From contig OY757010.1 of the NCBI GenBank assembly GCA_963580285.1, positions 217,478,204-217,542,203 of the forward strand: a stretch of DNA of 64,000 bases, written 5' to 3'. The translations under genes and the position numbers were made by a program. The first letter of the stretch is position 1, and each line of letters opens with the position of its first letter. The stretch is from Lucinisca nassula. Taxonomy: Eukaryota > Mollusca > Bivalvia > Lucinida > Lucinidae. This document shows positions 44,291 to 54,824 of the stretch, in pieces. The notes under the pieces are model-generated. The model did no database searches and was not told the DNA's origin. It saw nothing but the letters and a program-made list of their open reading frames with translations.

Positions 44291-44319
44291 TTTTTAAAGG
44301 AAAAATTTAATAATTAAAA
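44291..44319. promoter_or_regulatory. 29-bp divergent spacer between capsid candidate and 458-aa gene
   Basis: AT-rich spacer (TTTAAAGGAAAAATTTAATAATTAAA) with A-runs ending at both ATGs. It must serve, or lie inside, promoters for both genes. Role inferred from layout. Confidence 0.4.
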
Positions 44320-45696
44320 ATGGCGGAAGGATTTAATTTTGAGAATCCTACATTTAAAGAAGATGATTATGGTGATGAAGATGAAGATGAAGATGAAGAT
44401 GAAGATGTTGATTCCAGATTACCTACGGTACCCAATGAACATGAACAGAGTATTATTCTAAATCGGAGAAGAACAATCGATGACTTAAGAGGAGATCTCG
44501 AACAGACTGCTCTTCAACACTATAAAGAAAATCTTGTAAAGACGTTTTATAAAGAAACAGAGAAGCGATACAAAATGGCGTCAGACAAAATAGATTATGA
44601 ACAGTTTAGATTGTCAGATGATAGAAAAACTTTATATTGGGTTGTCGGCGACAAAGAAATCAGAATTACTGCAGAACGAGGCCCAGCAGAATTTCTTTCT
44701 TTGGCTACTTTAGCAAATGAATACAACCGTGAAGTAGGTAGTGGTGGAACACGGGCAATCAGACAGTATTTAAATTTTCCAGATTATCGAAGTACAACAA
44801 AGATATCTCAACGGGCAAGGACGGCTCTGGGAAGTACGCGAAATGATTTGCTAAATGCTGAAGAACAAATTCCAATGCAGGATTTATCTTCTACCCAAGA
44901 TGTGCAAAATGTAGTAGACACTGCAAATAATGTTGAGACCGCTGTTACATCTCTTTTTGATAATTTAGAGCTGCCTGAAGTCAAAAATGCACTCACACAA
45001 ACAGAAGGTAAAAATTTCAGAGAACTGGAAGCTCTAGATGAGAAACTACAAACTTTCCGTGGTGAACTCACTAATAACTTAGCAAAGCTGACAGACATTG
45101 ATAAAGATATAGCAAAAGAAAAAAGAAAACTACAAGAAGCTGAAGAAGCTGAAGATGTAGAGAGGATTAGTAAGGAATTAAAAAAATTGGAAGATGATAG
45201 AACTTTAAGACTTGAGGCTGCTAGTGAAAACAAAGAAGCATTACGTAGTCAGATAAACAGGATAAAAGAAACTATTAATAAAGTTTTGAAAGAAGATACT
45301 ACTCTTGGTGAGAGAATTAAAACATTATTTAGAGAACAAGGGATTACAATTGTTAGTATTTTAACTGCTTTTGGAATGATTATTGGCGTTATTGTTGAGG
45401 CAATTATTCCTACTACTGGTAGTGGATCTATAACCCCTAAACCACCTTCATCACAGGGTGGAGTAAAAGAATGGGTAAAAAAACAATTAAGTAATCTTGC
45501 TAAACTATTAGCTAATCTAGCAGGTAAAGCAGCAGCAGCACTACCGGGTATTATTGGTGCCATTGTGTCTTGGCTGTTGTCTACTACTGGAAAAGTGGTT
45601 AACTGGTTTGGCGAACATCTCTGGACATTGCTTCTCCTTGTTGTGGGGTTATTGTATGCAGCTGCAAGAGAGTATATTAGTAAATCTCATAGATAG
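44320..45696 (+). CDS. Coiled-coil and membrane protein of the Polinton (458 aa)
   Basis: Residues 14-30 are an almost pure Asp/Glu run, 35-200 a mixed domain, and about 225-335 heptad-like Lys/Glu/Leu sequence typical of a long coiled coil. A membrane segment follows at about 341-363, then a Gly/Pro/Ser linker, a small-residue amphipathic stretch (LANLAGKAAAALPG, about 395-410), LPGIIGAIVSWLLS (about 406-419) and a last hydrophobic segment (about 432-448). I recall this C-terminal arrangement from Polinton-type elements in corals and Hydra, function unassigned. Plausible roles are internal virion membrane anchor or membrane-active protein (inference). Its last 20 bp overlap the 3' end of the convergent 421-aa gene at 45677. 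Confidence 0.85.
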   Translation: MAEGFNFENPTFKEDDYGDEDEDEDEDEDVDSRLPTVPNEHEQSIILNRRRTIDDLRGDLEQTALQHYKENLVKTFYKETEKRYKMASDKIDYEQFRLSDDRKTLYWVVGDKEIRITAERGPAEFLSLATLANEYNREVGSGGTRAIRQYLNFPDYRSTTKISQRARTALGSTRNDLLNAEEQIPMQDLSSTQDVQNVVDTANNVETAVTSLFDNLELPEVKNALTQTEGKNFRELEALDEKLQTFRGELTNNLAKLTDIDKDIAKEKRKLQEAEEAEDVERISKELKKLEDDRTLRLEAASENKEALRSQINRIKETINKVLKEDTTLGERIKTLFREQGITIVSILTAFGMIIGVIVEAIIPTTGSGSITPKPPSSQGGVKEWVKKQLSNLAKLLANLAGKAAAALPGIIGAIVSWLLSTTGKVVNWFGEHLWTLLLLVVGLLYAAAREYISKSHR

Positions 45697-46942
45697 TGAG
45701 TGCAACAATACCTATTACAATACTTCCTACTATTAATGCTGTTTTGTTGTCTTCGTGTTGTGTTGATTCTTTCTTTTCAACGGGCTCTTGTAGAGATTCT
45801 TCCGCAAAGGATTTCTTTGTTTTTGTTTCCTGATCTTTTGGTTCTGGTAGAGATTTCTTTGTTGGTGTACCTTGTATAGTTGCAGGTTGTGTAGTAGGTG
45901 CAACAGGTTTAACATTTACATCATTATTGAAACCAAGTGTTTGATTTTCTGTTGCAATTACAATTTTATTATTATATCCAGCGATAGTGCCAATTTGTAA
46001 AATCATATCACTGGGAGACATATAGAGACCAAGTCCATATGTGTAATCAACTTTACTTCTTGCGTATTTCAATACATTTTGATAATTTGATATTTGAGTA
46101 GGCAAATCGATTGGACTGTTAATTGCATCTTGAACATTTGCTAAGAATTGTTTTTGAGCATCAAATCCTGTGCCTATTTTTAGTATTTCTACACGTGTTT
46201 GGGATTGTGCTCCTAATAGTGCCCATACAAGCGTTCTAATGCTTTCGTTAATTCGTTCAACACCTGGTTTTGTGAAACCTTTTGATTTGTCTAATATAAA
46301 CAGTGTCCATGCCTCACTTATATCTACTGTATGTTCTATTTTATCATTTGGATTAAAGAATGGCCCATCACTTTGATGACCTTGTCTGTATTTTCCATCT
46401 GGTTTAAAATATTGTGTGTAACTCCCGAGACCACTACATTTAGAACTACTTTCCAGTTTTTGCCTCCAATCCGTGCTAGGTGAAACATCGAATTCATTGC
46501 ATAACTTTTGGTATGTTGCTTTGTCGTATGGGTTTTTGTAATAACAGAATGATGCATCTGTCGGTAAAGGTGTTTTAAGTTCTTTCAAAATACGAGCAAT
46601 ACAATAATAAACATGAAATGTATATACTGTTTTAGTTAATCCTGAAGTGTTTTGTAAATGGTCTTGATAACTTACTCCACATCCTGCAGTGGCACACCAG
46701 ACGGCAAAATTTAATTGACATTGCCACCAGTCAAATGATGAATGAAGCCATGTATTCCACGGTTCATTGGTGTGTAATGTTGGATTTTGATAGTTTTGAA
46801 ATAAGTTGAGAAACGTTACTGGAAAATGGTCATCTTTGTTAACATAAATTGTTTGTTTTACAAGTTCAATATTCTTTTTAGTATATTTAGTATTGTGGTT
46901 ATATGATGCATTGGGATTGTACTTGAATTCTTTTGGTATCAT
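45677..46942 (-). CDS. C-terminally anchored surface-type protein of the Polinton (421 aa)
   Basis: A soluble domain of about 330 residues rich in W, Y and C (WNTWLHSSFDWWQCQLNF near 62-79; several cysteines suited to disulfides), then a Pro/Thr/Lys/Glu-rich stalk at about 345-398 and one membrane segment at about 401-419. This stalk-and-anchor layout fits a virion surface or membrane protein displayed outward. No cleavable N-terminal signal is visible. Related proteins sit beside the capsid gene in similar animal elements; none has a function known to me. Overlaps the convergent upstream gene by 20 bp and starts 16 bp from the divergent 46959 gene. Confidence 0.85.
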   Translation of the reverse strand: MIPKEFKYNPNASYNHNTKYTKKNIELVKQTIYVNKDDHFPVTFLNLFQNYQNPTLHTNEPWNTWLHSSFDWWQCQLNFAVWCATAGCGVSYQDHLQNTSGLTKTVYTFHVYYCIARILKELKTPLPTDASFCYYKNPYDKATYQKLCNEFDVSPSTDWRQKLESSSKCSGLGSYTQYFKPDGKYRQGHQSDGPFFNPNDKIEHTVDISEAWTLFILDKSKGFTKPGVERINESIRTLVWALLGAQSQTRVEILKIGTGFDAQKQFLANVQDAINSPIDLPTQISNYQNVLKYARSKVDYTYGLGLYMSPSDMILQIGTIAGYNNKIVIATENQTLGFNNDVNVKPVAPTTQPATIQGTPTKKSLPEPKDQETKTKKSFAEESLQEPVEKKESTQHEDNKTALIVGSIVIGIVALTIYEIY

Positions 46943-46958
46943 TTTTATACATAAAAAA
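46943..46958. promoter_or_regulatory. 16-bp divergent spacer between two structural-type genes
   Basis: Only 16 bp (TTTTATACATAAAAAA-type sequence) separate the two start codons, too short for two ordinary promoters. Control DNA must overlap the coding regions or be shared. Inferred from layout. Confidence 0.4.
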
Positions 46959-47603
46959 ATGTATCACACAATTTCCGATATTAATAAAACAATATATTTA
47001 CAACAATATATAGATAATAAATGTGGAAATAAGAGAATTGGATTGAAGAGTTTTACTTATACCATAGGTTGGTATAATTTAATTGATGAATACATCCAAA
47101 AAGGAACAGATAAAGCAATACGTTTACCTTCAGGATTTTACAGTTTCCAACAAGTAGCAGATATATTAAAAAGTAATAATATTGTATTATCTGTGAATGA
47201 AACAAATGGCATAGTGTTTTTAACATCGACCGTTGATTTAAAAATAAGCAAAGGATTAAAGGAAATGTTAGGCCTCGGAAATAAAAGACGATTTAACGCA
47301 AATCAAACATATGAAGGAGAAATACCGTTAAATTTTGCACCTTATAAACAACTATATATTCATCTTGAGCAGATAAACAGTGCTTGCAATTTCTTTGATG
47401 GTGCTCCTAGTAATATTCTTGGTGTTGTTTCTGTTGAGAATAAATCGTTTGGTGATATTGTTCATACACGTTTTAGTAATCCGGAATATAAACAATTAAC
47501 ACATGGTGATATTTCAGAATTAAGTATAAGCGTTTGTGATGAGAATGGAGAAAATATAAACAACAATGGATTGCCAATTAATTGTGTGTTAGAAATTATA
47601 TAA
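46959..47603 (+). CDS. Beta-rich structural-type protein of the Polinton, minor capsid candidate (214 aa)
   Basis: The frame stays open upstream to 46893, but the start at 46959 (MYHTISD) is chosen because it has the CATAAAAAAATG context and does not overlap the divergent gene. The body is short strands with little helix: LKSFTYTIGWYNL (about 28-40), RLPSGFYSFQQVADIL, a glycine-rich centre, and a DENGENINNNGLP...CVLEII ending that repeats a pattern I recall from similar elements. First of three same-strand genes. Size and context suit a penton or other minor capsid protein; this is inference from layout. Confidence 0.8.
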   Translation: MYHTISDINKTIYLQQYIDNKCGNKRIGLKSFTYTIGWYNLIDEYIQKGTDKAIRLPSGFYSFQQVADILKSNNIVLSVNETNGIVFLTSTVDLKISKGLKEMLGLGNKRRFNANQTYEGEIPLNFAPYKQLYIHLEQINSACNFFDGAPSNILGVVSVENKSFGDIVHTRFSNPEYKQLTHGDISELSISVCDENGENINNNGLPINCVLEII

Positions 47604-47616
47604 TTATTGTATAAAA

Positions 47617-48099
47617 ATGAGTATATTTGGTGTTAAAAAGTTTACAACAGATAAGAATAATTTGACTTTACGTGTTAATGATTTGCATAGAAGATTTACA
47701 GATTTAAATAGTAGATTACAAAACGCTTATACAAATGAAGACATTACAATAAGTGCTGAATCAAAAGGCCCTTTAATTAGAGGTGAGGTGTTTTCATTTG
47801 GAAATGCAGGTAGAGAGCCAAAAGTTGGTTATGTTATGATGAGACGTGGTCATATTACAGGTATTAGCCTGTCGAGTGAAAGGTCAAGTGGTGAAGTGCG
47901 AGTTGGTGTGTTGGTGGATGGGGTGGTTATGAGGGGGTGTGAGATTACTCTGCGTACAGCATCAAGAAAACATGATAATTTTGATAAACCATTTTTAGTT
48001 GAAGCCGGAAGTGTTATTAATTTTATAAGTCTGGGGGCTAATGGAACTGTAGTTAATAGTGTTGCCTCGTTATTAATTGAATTCAAAAAATATATATAA
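47617..48099 (+). CDS. Small structural-type protein with helical N terminus and beta C terminus (160 aa)
   Basis: Residues 10-40 (NNLTLRVNDLHRRFTDLNSRL) look like a short coiled coil able to trimerise; from about 48 on the chain is strand-rich with alternating hydrophobics and many glycines (VGYVMMRRGHITGISL, VRVGVLVDGVVM). A helical stem plus a beta head resembles a fibre or knob protein, but single jelly-roll minor capsid is equally possible. Starts 13 bp after the 214-aa gene and ends 2 bp before the next gene, so the three are likely co-expressed. No homologue named. Confidence 0.75.
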   Translation: MSIFGVKKFTTDKNNLTLRVNDLHRRFTDLNSRLQNAYTNEDITISAESKGPLIRGEVFSFGNAGREPKVGYVMMRRGHITGISLSSERSSGEVRVGVLVDGVVMRGCEITLRTASRKHDNFDKPFLVEAGSVINFISLGANGTVVNSVASLLIEFKKYI

Positions 48100-48101
48100 A
48101 A

Positions 48102-48680
48102 ATGAAGCAACCTACAGCCCCGAATTTATATCCAGATTTACCTAATGAAGACGGACAAAATTATAGATTACAAAAGATATCAGAAATAGAAAAACAATTA
48201 ATAAAAGAGAGGGATGTAAGAAAGGCATTATACAAAAAGTATAAACGTGGAATTAATATTACTGATTGTGTTGATACTGCGTTAATTTCTTCAAGTGTTA
48301 TTATGGCTGGTGTTGGTTTAACTGTTCCAATTATGTTGCCGTTGGAAATTGCTGCTGTTGTGTGTGGATCTCTGGGTGTTTGTGTTAAGTTAGTGAGACG
48401 CAAATTACATGCAAAAACACAAAAACATTATGAGATTAAAACTATTGCTGATAGTAAATTGAATAGTATAAAAGATTTGATTTCTAAGGCTTTGACAGAT
48501 GGCGAAATATCAGAAAATGAATTTAAATTGATTTTAGATGAATTAGATAAATATAATAAACTGAAAGATGGTATACATTCAAAACAAACAGGATTAAGTG
48601 AGACGGAAAGAAAAAAACTTATTGAAGAAGGCAAGGCCCAGGCTTTAGCTGAGGTAAAAAAAAAAATAGGAGAAGCTTGA
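48102..48680 (+). CDS. Two-pass membrane protein of the Polinton (192 aa)
   Basis: Soluble N terminus with YPDLPNEDGQNYRLQKISEIE (residues 10-30) and a helical basic stretch, then adjacent hydrophobic segments at about 57-79 and 80-98, and a helical C-terminal half (about 105-190) rich in K, E and D, including an EFKLILDELDKY segment. Similar proteins recur in animal Polinton-type elements without assigned function. Placement at the end of the structural cluster suggests a virion membrane or assembly role. Start context TATAAAAATGAAG. Last gene before the host-like block. Confidence 0.82.
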   Translation: MKQPTAPNLYPDLPNEDGQNYRLQKISEIEKQLIKERDVRKALYKKYKRGINITDCVDTALISSSVIMAGVGLTVPIMLPLEIAAVVCGSLGVCVKLVRRKLHAKTQKHYEIKTIADSKLNSIKDLISKALTDGEISENEFKLILDELDKYNKLKDGIHSKQTGLSETERKKLIEEGKAQALAEVKKKIGEA

Positions 48681-48777
48681 TTTCATTTAATAAAATTATA
48701 ATAGTAAAAGACCCCCCTCCCACCTATTTATAACTATCACATAAACTAAATATGCATTTGTTAAAAGCTACGCATAC

Positions 48778-48958
48778 ACGGTCCTTTCTGTACTTTGATT
48801 AACTTTCAGACCTTTCTGTACTTTGATTACGATTTTCAGACCTTTCTGTACTTTGATTAACTTTCAGACCTTTCTGTACTTTGATTATATCCATAACGAC
48901 TTTCAGGCCTTTCTGTACTTTGATTATATCCATAACGACTTTCAAGCCTTTCTGACAA
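48778..48958. repeat. Tandem repeat, six units of CCTTTCTGTACTTTGATTA type
   Basis: Six imperfect copies spaced about 27-43 bp apart, each with CTTTCTGTACTTTGATT followed by AACTTTCAGA or ATATCCATAACGACTTTCA. Lies about 100 bp after the last structural gene and marks the edge where AT-rich Polinton coding DNA gives way to host-like sequence. Confidence 0.85.
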
Positions 48959-49559
48959 GACTGATCGGACTGTAAGGGTGCGCAGTCTGGTCAGGGTCTT
49001 CCCTATTCATTGCTAAAAGATACCTTTTTCACATGACATCAATCATATGTGTTCAATCTGCCTTACTGTAGCAGTCAGACTGACTGAAGGCACACTTTCT
49101 CTTATTTGTGGTTTCGAGAAAGGTACATTTTTTCCTGCTATAATGTGTATTGATCCAATAATTTGATTAATGCTTCCACTGAATAGTTATTGAAATATTC
49201 TGAATAGGGAATGACAGTAAGAAACAAGTAAAAAATTGCTCCATGTTGGAGCAAAGGAGAAAGCGCTGCGGAAAACAACTTTTGTTACCGTTAATTGCTT
49301 TAAAAGGTTTCATAATTTTGCATGTCTTTAAAAGTTTGGACCTAATACAAGAGAATATTTAGCCTTTTCCTTACTTATTCATTATCATATTCTAAGGCCA
49401 TTCTCAATTGACGGCAGTGCAAATCATACTTCGCGAGCAGGATATAAAGAGCATATGACCGCAAATTAGCAACCGAATACTTTAGTAATTTCGAATGGCT
49501 TCAGAATTATCTCTGTGATATCTATCTACCACCAGTCAATGGCACATAACCCGACTGTT

Positions 49560-51355
49560 CGTTATTATCCCCTCGCAACAAAATTGCGGTGGGGATATAG
49601 CATCGCTGCCGTGCGTCCATGTGTGGTTGTGACCTTGTGTCTGGAACCTTGTGAACAGGATTGAAGACAAAGCAATCATCGGAGCAGCATCAAATCTTCC
49701 ACAAATGTTTCTCATGGAGAGAGGATAAATGATATTGATTTGCAAGGACAAGGGCAAAATGTCAAGGTCACAATGGACTTAAAATAAAAAACATTGTGAA
49801 CAAGACAGAAGACAAAGCTACCATCATAGAAATATCAAACCTTCCATAAATATTTTCCATGGAGAGAGGATGAGCCCTATTGATTTTCAAGGTCAAGGGT
49901 CAAATGTCAAAATCACAATGGACTTGGCATTAAAAACCTTGTGAACCGGATAGAAGACAAAGCGATCATCACAGAAGCAACAAACCTATCATAAATGTTC
50001 CCCATGGAGAAAGGATGCACCCTTTTTATTTTCAAGGTCAAGGGTCGAATGTCAATATCACAATGGACTTGACATTAAAACATTGTGAACAGGATGAAAG
50101 ACGAAGCTATTATCGTTGAAGCATCAAGCCTTCCACACATGTTCCCCATGGAGAGAGGATGAACCCTATTGATTTTCAAGGTCAATGGTCAAATGTAAAG
50201 GTCACAATGGACTTGACATTTAAAACATTGTGAACATGATAGAGAACAAAATTATTATCATGGAAGCATCGAACCTTCCACAAATGTTCCTCACGGAGAG
50301 AGGATGAACACTATTCATGTCAAGGACAAAGGTCAAGGTCACAATTGACTTGACATTTAAAAATCTTGTGAACAGGATAGAAGACAATACTATCATCATA
50401 GAAACATCTAACATTCCGGAAATATTCTCTATGGAAAGAGGATGAAGCCTATTGATTTATAGGTCAAAATCACAATCGACTTGAAATTAAAAACTTTGTG
50501 AACAGGATAGAAGACAAAGTAATCATCACAAAAGCATCAAACCTTCCACAAATGTTCCCCATGGAGAGAGGGTGAACCCTATTGATTTTCAAGGTCAAGC
50601 GTCAATGTCACCACCAGACTTGACATTAAAACATTGTGAACGGGGTAGAAGACAACGTTATCATTATAGAAGCATCAAACCTCCCACAAATGTTCCCCAT
50701 GGAGAGAGAATGAACCCTACAGATTTTCAAGGTCAAAGGTCAACGCAAAATGGACGACAATAAAAACTTGTGAACAGGATAGAAGACAAAACAATCATCA
50801 CAGAAGCATCGAACCCTCAACAAGAAAGGATGATCCCTATTGATTTTCAAGGTCAATGGTCAAATGTCTAGGTCACAATGGATTTGACATTAAAAACCTT
50901 GTGAACCGGATCGAAGACAAAGGCTATCATCATAGAAGCATCAAACCTTCCATAAATGTTTCCCATTGAGAGAGAATGAACCCATTTGATTTTCAAGGTC
51001 AAAGGTCAAGGTCACAATTGACTTGACATTAAAATCCTTGTAAACAGGGAAGAAGACAAAGCAGTCATCAGAGAAGCATCAAACCTTCCACAAATGTTCC
51101 TAATGGAGAGGATGAACCCTTTTGATTTTCAGGGTCAAAGGTCACAATGAACTTGTCATAAAAAAACCTTGAGAACAGGATAGAAAACAAAGCAATCTTC
51201 TTTGAATCGTGCAACCTTTCATAAATGTTCCCCATGGAGAAAGGATGAACCCTATTGATTTTCAAGGTCAAGGGTCAAATGTCAAGGTCAATGGACTTGA
51301 CATTAAAACCCTGTGAACAGGATAGTAGACAAATCTATAATCATAGAAGCATCAA
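49560..51355 (+). repeat. Irregular tandem array, ~135-150 bp units
   Basis: About a dozen diverged copies of a unit running from GTGAACAGGATAGAAGACAA through CATCAAACCTTCCACAAATG, CCCATGGAGAGAGGATGAA and TTTTCAAGGTCAAGGGTCAA to a GGACTTGACATTAAAA end. Short open frames here are chance. Confidence 0.85.
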
Positions 51356-51544
51356 AGGTAATCTTTTAATCCTTAGTAGGTCTAACATATTCAGATTGGA
51401 TTTAGATGTTGATAAGTTTTATACAGTTGCGAGGGGATGCCTTGTTTCTTTTTATTTTCATGTATATAATAATTTCTTGATTCAAAAGCATCGTATCATA
51501 AGCAACGCAAAAGGAATGCACGAAATCCTTTCGCCTAAAGCACC

Positions 51545-54330
51545 GTGCGAAAAACACTGAAGAGTCCTATGCACTCTGAGGCGAGTGACTCTATCTTTGC
51601 TTCCTGAGATGACCTTAGGAAACGTTGATTCTTCTCCATCGATAAATCAGAATTCGGAATTATTTCTGAGGATACGTCAATCAGGACCTGTGAAGTTAGT
51701 CCCTGGCTCTCACCAAAGAGGCAAATTTAGCTTCAGTATCCTCAGCACCTTCAGCTGTGGAAATGATGGAATCGGAAAGGGCAAACCACACTCTAATGGT
51801 CCGATGGATGAAAGATTCTTTGTAAATGTCAGTTCTTGCACTAGGTGTCTGAAATGTCAACGCAAGGTGATTTCTACAGCGCCTATAGCTGGGGGAACAA
51901 GGTCATCTGCTGGAGTGCTGGCAGAACCCTTTATACCTTTGTATAATACTATGAGCCTACTGTCTCTTCTCGTATTCTTGAGAGACTCCCATCATAGTTT
52001 TCCTTATATTCCAGTCACACTCCCAGTTTCAAGGCAGTAATTAAGGCCCCGCAAATTTATTTGCGGGTGCCCTATAGTAATCACCCTGTCTGTCCGTCCG
52101 TCTGTCCGTCGACATTTTTTATGTTTTTTCTTAATAACTTAAAAACCGTTAGACGCATCAACTTCAAACTTTAAATATAAGGTCACAATATTATTACACA
52201 ATTTCATGGCAAGTAAGATAACTCTAGCTAGAATACTCTCAGAGTTATGGCCCTTTGAAAAACTTAAAAAGTGTCCACATTTTTCATGTTTTCTTAATAA
52301 CTTACAAACCGTCAAACTTATCAACTTCAAACTTTAAATATATGGTCTCATCATCATTACACAACTTTATGGCAAGTACATATATGTAGCTTCAATACTC
52401 TCAGAGTTATGGCCCTTTGAAAAACTTAAAAAATTCAGCTTTTTATGTTTTTTCTTAATAACTTACAAATCGTCAAACCTATCAACTTCAAACTTTAAAT
52501 ATATGGCCTCATCATCATTACACAATTTTATGACAAGTAACGTAACTGTAGTTTTAATACTCTCAGAGTTATGGCCCTTCGAAAAACTAAAAAAAATCAG
52601 CTTTTTCATGTTTTTTTCTTAATAACTTACAAACGGTCAAATCTATCAACTTCAAACTTTAAATATTTGGTTGCATTATCATTACCCAATTTTATGACAA
52701 GTAACGTAACTGTAGTTTCAATACTTTCAGAGTTATGGCCCTTTGAATAACTTAAAAATCAGCTTTTTTCGTCTTTTTTCATCTTTATTTTAAAAACCGC
52801 TATAGATATTCAAATGAAACTTCTAACAGTTACTGACAGTTGCCCTATAGTAATGCCCTGTCTGTCCGTCTGTCCGTCCGTCTGTCCATCTGCCCGTCTA
52901 TCCATCAACATTTTTCATGTTTACAAACTGAAGCTGAAGTTATTGACAGTTGCCATATAGTAATACCCTTTTGTTTTTCATTCATAACTTACAAACAGTC
53001 AAATGCATCAACTTCAAACTTAAGATATATGGTCACAATATCATTACACAATTACATGGCAACCGACGTAACTCTAGCTACAATACTCTAAGAGTAATAG
53101 CCCTTTGAAAAAAAAACTCCTCTGAAGCACTGCCGGGGCCCTAGTCAGTTTCACTGAAGCTGTAGTTGCTTGTTACAAATGTAGCAGCTCTGTTTTGAAC
53201 TTTTTCAATTTCTTCATCGAGGATCACTCCCTTGGGGTCCCAGATACAACTGCCACATTCCAAGATTGGGCGAACAAGTCCTAATTATGCTGCCCCACCT
53301 CTACATCCTGAGGACGCAGATGAAGATTTCTTAGGTGTAAGACGCCTCACTTTTATTGGATCTCTTCCTAGTTATCCCCATAAAAATGCATTAACGGGCT
53401 AAAATATCATGCCACATTTTGGTGCCGAACATCCACAAGTCTATATATATATCATTCTGAAGTTTCATTGAGTCAACTGTATCTCTAATTTCCCGGTAGC
53501 AAACACAGTCGTCTGCGAACAGTCATATTTCTGATTCAGTATCTGTGTAAAAGCATTACTAGATAGGGAGACTAACAGTTGGCTGCAGGACCCCAAACAA
53601 AACTGGAGCCCACTCCGAAGATTCACCCGTTAACAACAACTCGCCATTTTCTGTAGCAAAGAAAGGAATCCATCCATTTAAGACTCTTCCCCACAATACC
53701 GTAATCAGATATTTTGAGTTTCAGTAGTTCATGAGGTGTGTGTCAAAAGCCTTCTCAAAGTCCAGAATGAATGTGTCAACCTGTCCCCGTTTGTCCAAGA
53801 TTTTTACCCAGTCATTAATAACCGTGCTCAACTGAGTTTCACAACTATGCCCTTTTTCTAAATGCATGTTGTCTATCTGACAAAATTTTATGCTCATCCA
53901 TGTAGGCCATGATATTTGAGAAGACTATATGTTCAAGCAATTTACATGGAACACACGTCAGGGACACAAAGCGATAATTACGAGCAAGAGCCCTGTCTCC
54001 TCTTTTAAAGAGTGGGCAAACGGATACAGGTTCATTATGTATACGAGGAATTGCAGTGGTTTGTACACAATTTCTCATGGGCTAGCAATCGGCCACTTCA
54101 GCAGTAGTCGAACAATTTCCTTTGGTTAATGTTGCCTGTTCAAACGAATTAACAGTATCAGGCTCTAACATATAATGCATGGCAGCAAGCAGAGAAGATT
54201 TAGTAGCAGCCTGAATTGATATTGGGATAATAAGGTCATCCAAAAAGTCAGCCAACGAAATGCAACAGTCAGCATACTCGTGGTCCAATGGAAACGGAAT
54301 CATTTTTTTTTTGGTGAAACAAGCCATCAC
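51545..54330 (-). pseudogene. Decayed non-LTR retrotransposon (LINE) reverse transcriptase, interrupted
   Basis: On the minus strand, broken frames retain reverse-transcriptase hallmarks: CPLFKRGDRALARNYR and LSDRQHAFRKR (53845-54078), a DFEKAF segment near 53760, the catalytic FADD near 53505-53525, and a RPILECGSCIWDPKG segment near 53250 that is typical of the thumb region in Jockey/CR1-type LINEs. The C-terminal part resumes at 52040-51545 (SRLIVLYKGIKG). Multiple stops and frameshifts. The two parts are separated by the repeat insertion 52041-53140. Family assignment beyond the Jockey/CR1 group is not attempted. Confidence 0.8.
52041..53140. mobile_element. Repeat insertion within the LINE, internally tandem (~170 bp units)
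   Basis: Splits the LINE coding remnant at matching residues and starts AAGGCCCCGC, ending GCCGGGGCCCT, short inverted ends; CAGTTTC lies on both sides and may be the target duplication. Inside are about five diverged units with TTCTTAATAACTTACAAACCG, ATCAACTTCAAACTTTAAAT and CTCTCAGAGTTATGGCCCTT, plus two CTGTCTGTCCGTC runs near 52090 and 52860. Confidence 0.65.
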
Positions 54331-54494
54331 CTCTCAATACAAGTGCGCCTAAATTGTATAATTAACGGGGTGGCTAATGTACGGAAAAAAATGAACAGAA
54401 TCAAATTTCGGTGCTACCAAAGCAATTATTGAACACGACTGAGAGCCATATACATGTATATGTGCAGATGTATGCGGTGCCGTTTTACTATTTA

Positions 54495-54789
54495 GTGTCT
54501 GATTTAAGATTTAACGTCCCCGTCAACACAGTATAGGTTATTTTGGAGACGTTGCTTCCAATTTTGTGGGGCGTTTTACCCGACATTGAGATAAAATGGC
54601 ATCTCAAGCCCTGTCGCCCAATGACACCAAAAGGGTTTATAAGCATGGCCGGACCGACTCGCACCGCTTTGCCGGGGCAGACTTAGATCCTCTAAGCGGT
54701 TTAAAAGTACTCGTGTGCGGTCGGTTTCAGCTCTGTGTGGAAGCATCATGCAGCCAATCTATTTCTTTAAGCCCCGATGGGCGGGGCCA
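54495..54789 (-). mobile_element. SINE (family C), complete, with 13-bp target duplication
   Basis: Flanked by exact GTTTTACTATTTA at 54482-54494 and 54790-54802. The element reads, on the minus strand, from CCCCGCCCATCGGGGC to a GACGTTAAATCTTAAATC tail. It is inserted in the edge of the palindrome array, so the array is older. Confidence 0.85.
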
Positions 54790-54824
54790 GTTTTACTATT
54801 TAATCCGTATTTATAGATATCCAT

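Noticed and set aside
44808..45563. Minus-strand frames of 141 and 104 aa
   Set aside because: Antisense shadows of the 458-aa gene, Ser- and Leu-rich as expected from reversed Glu/Lys coding, without the A-run start context.
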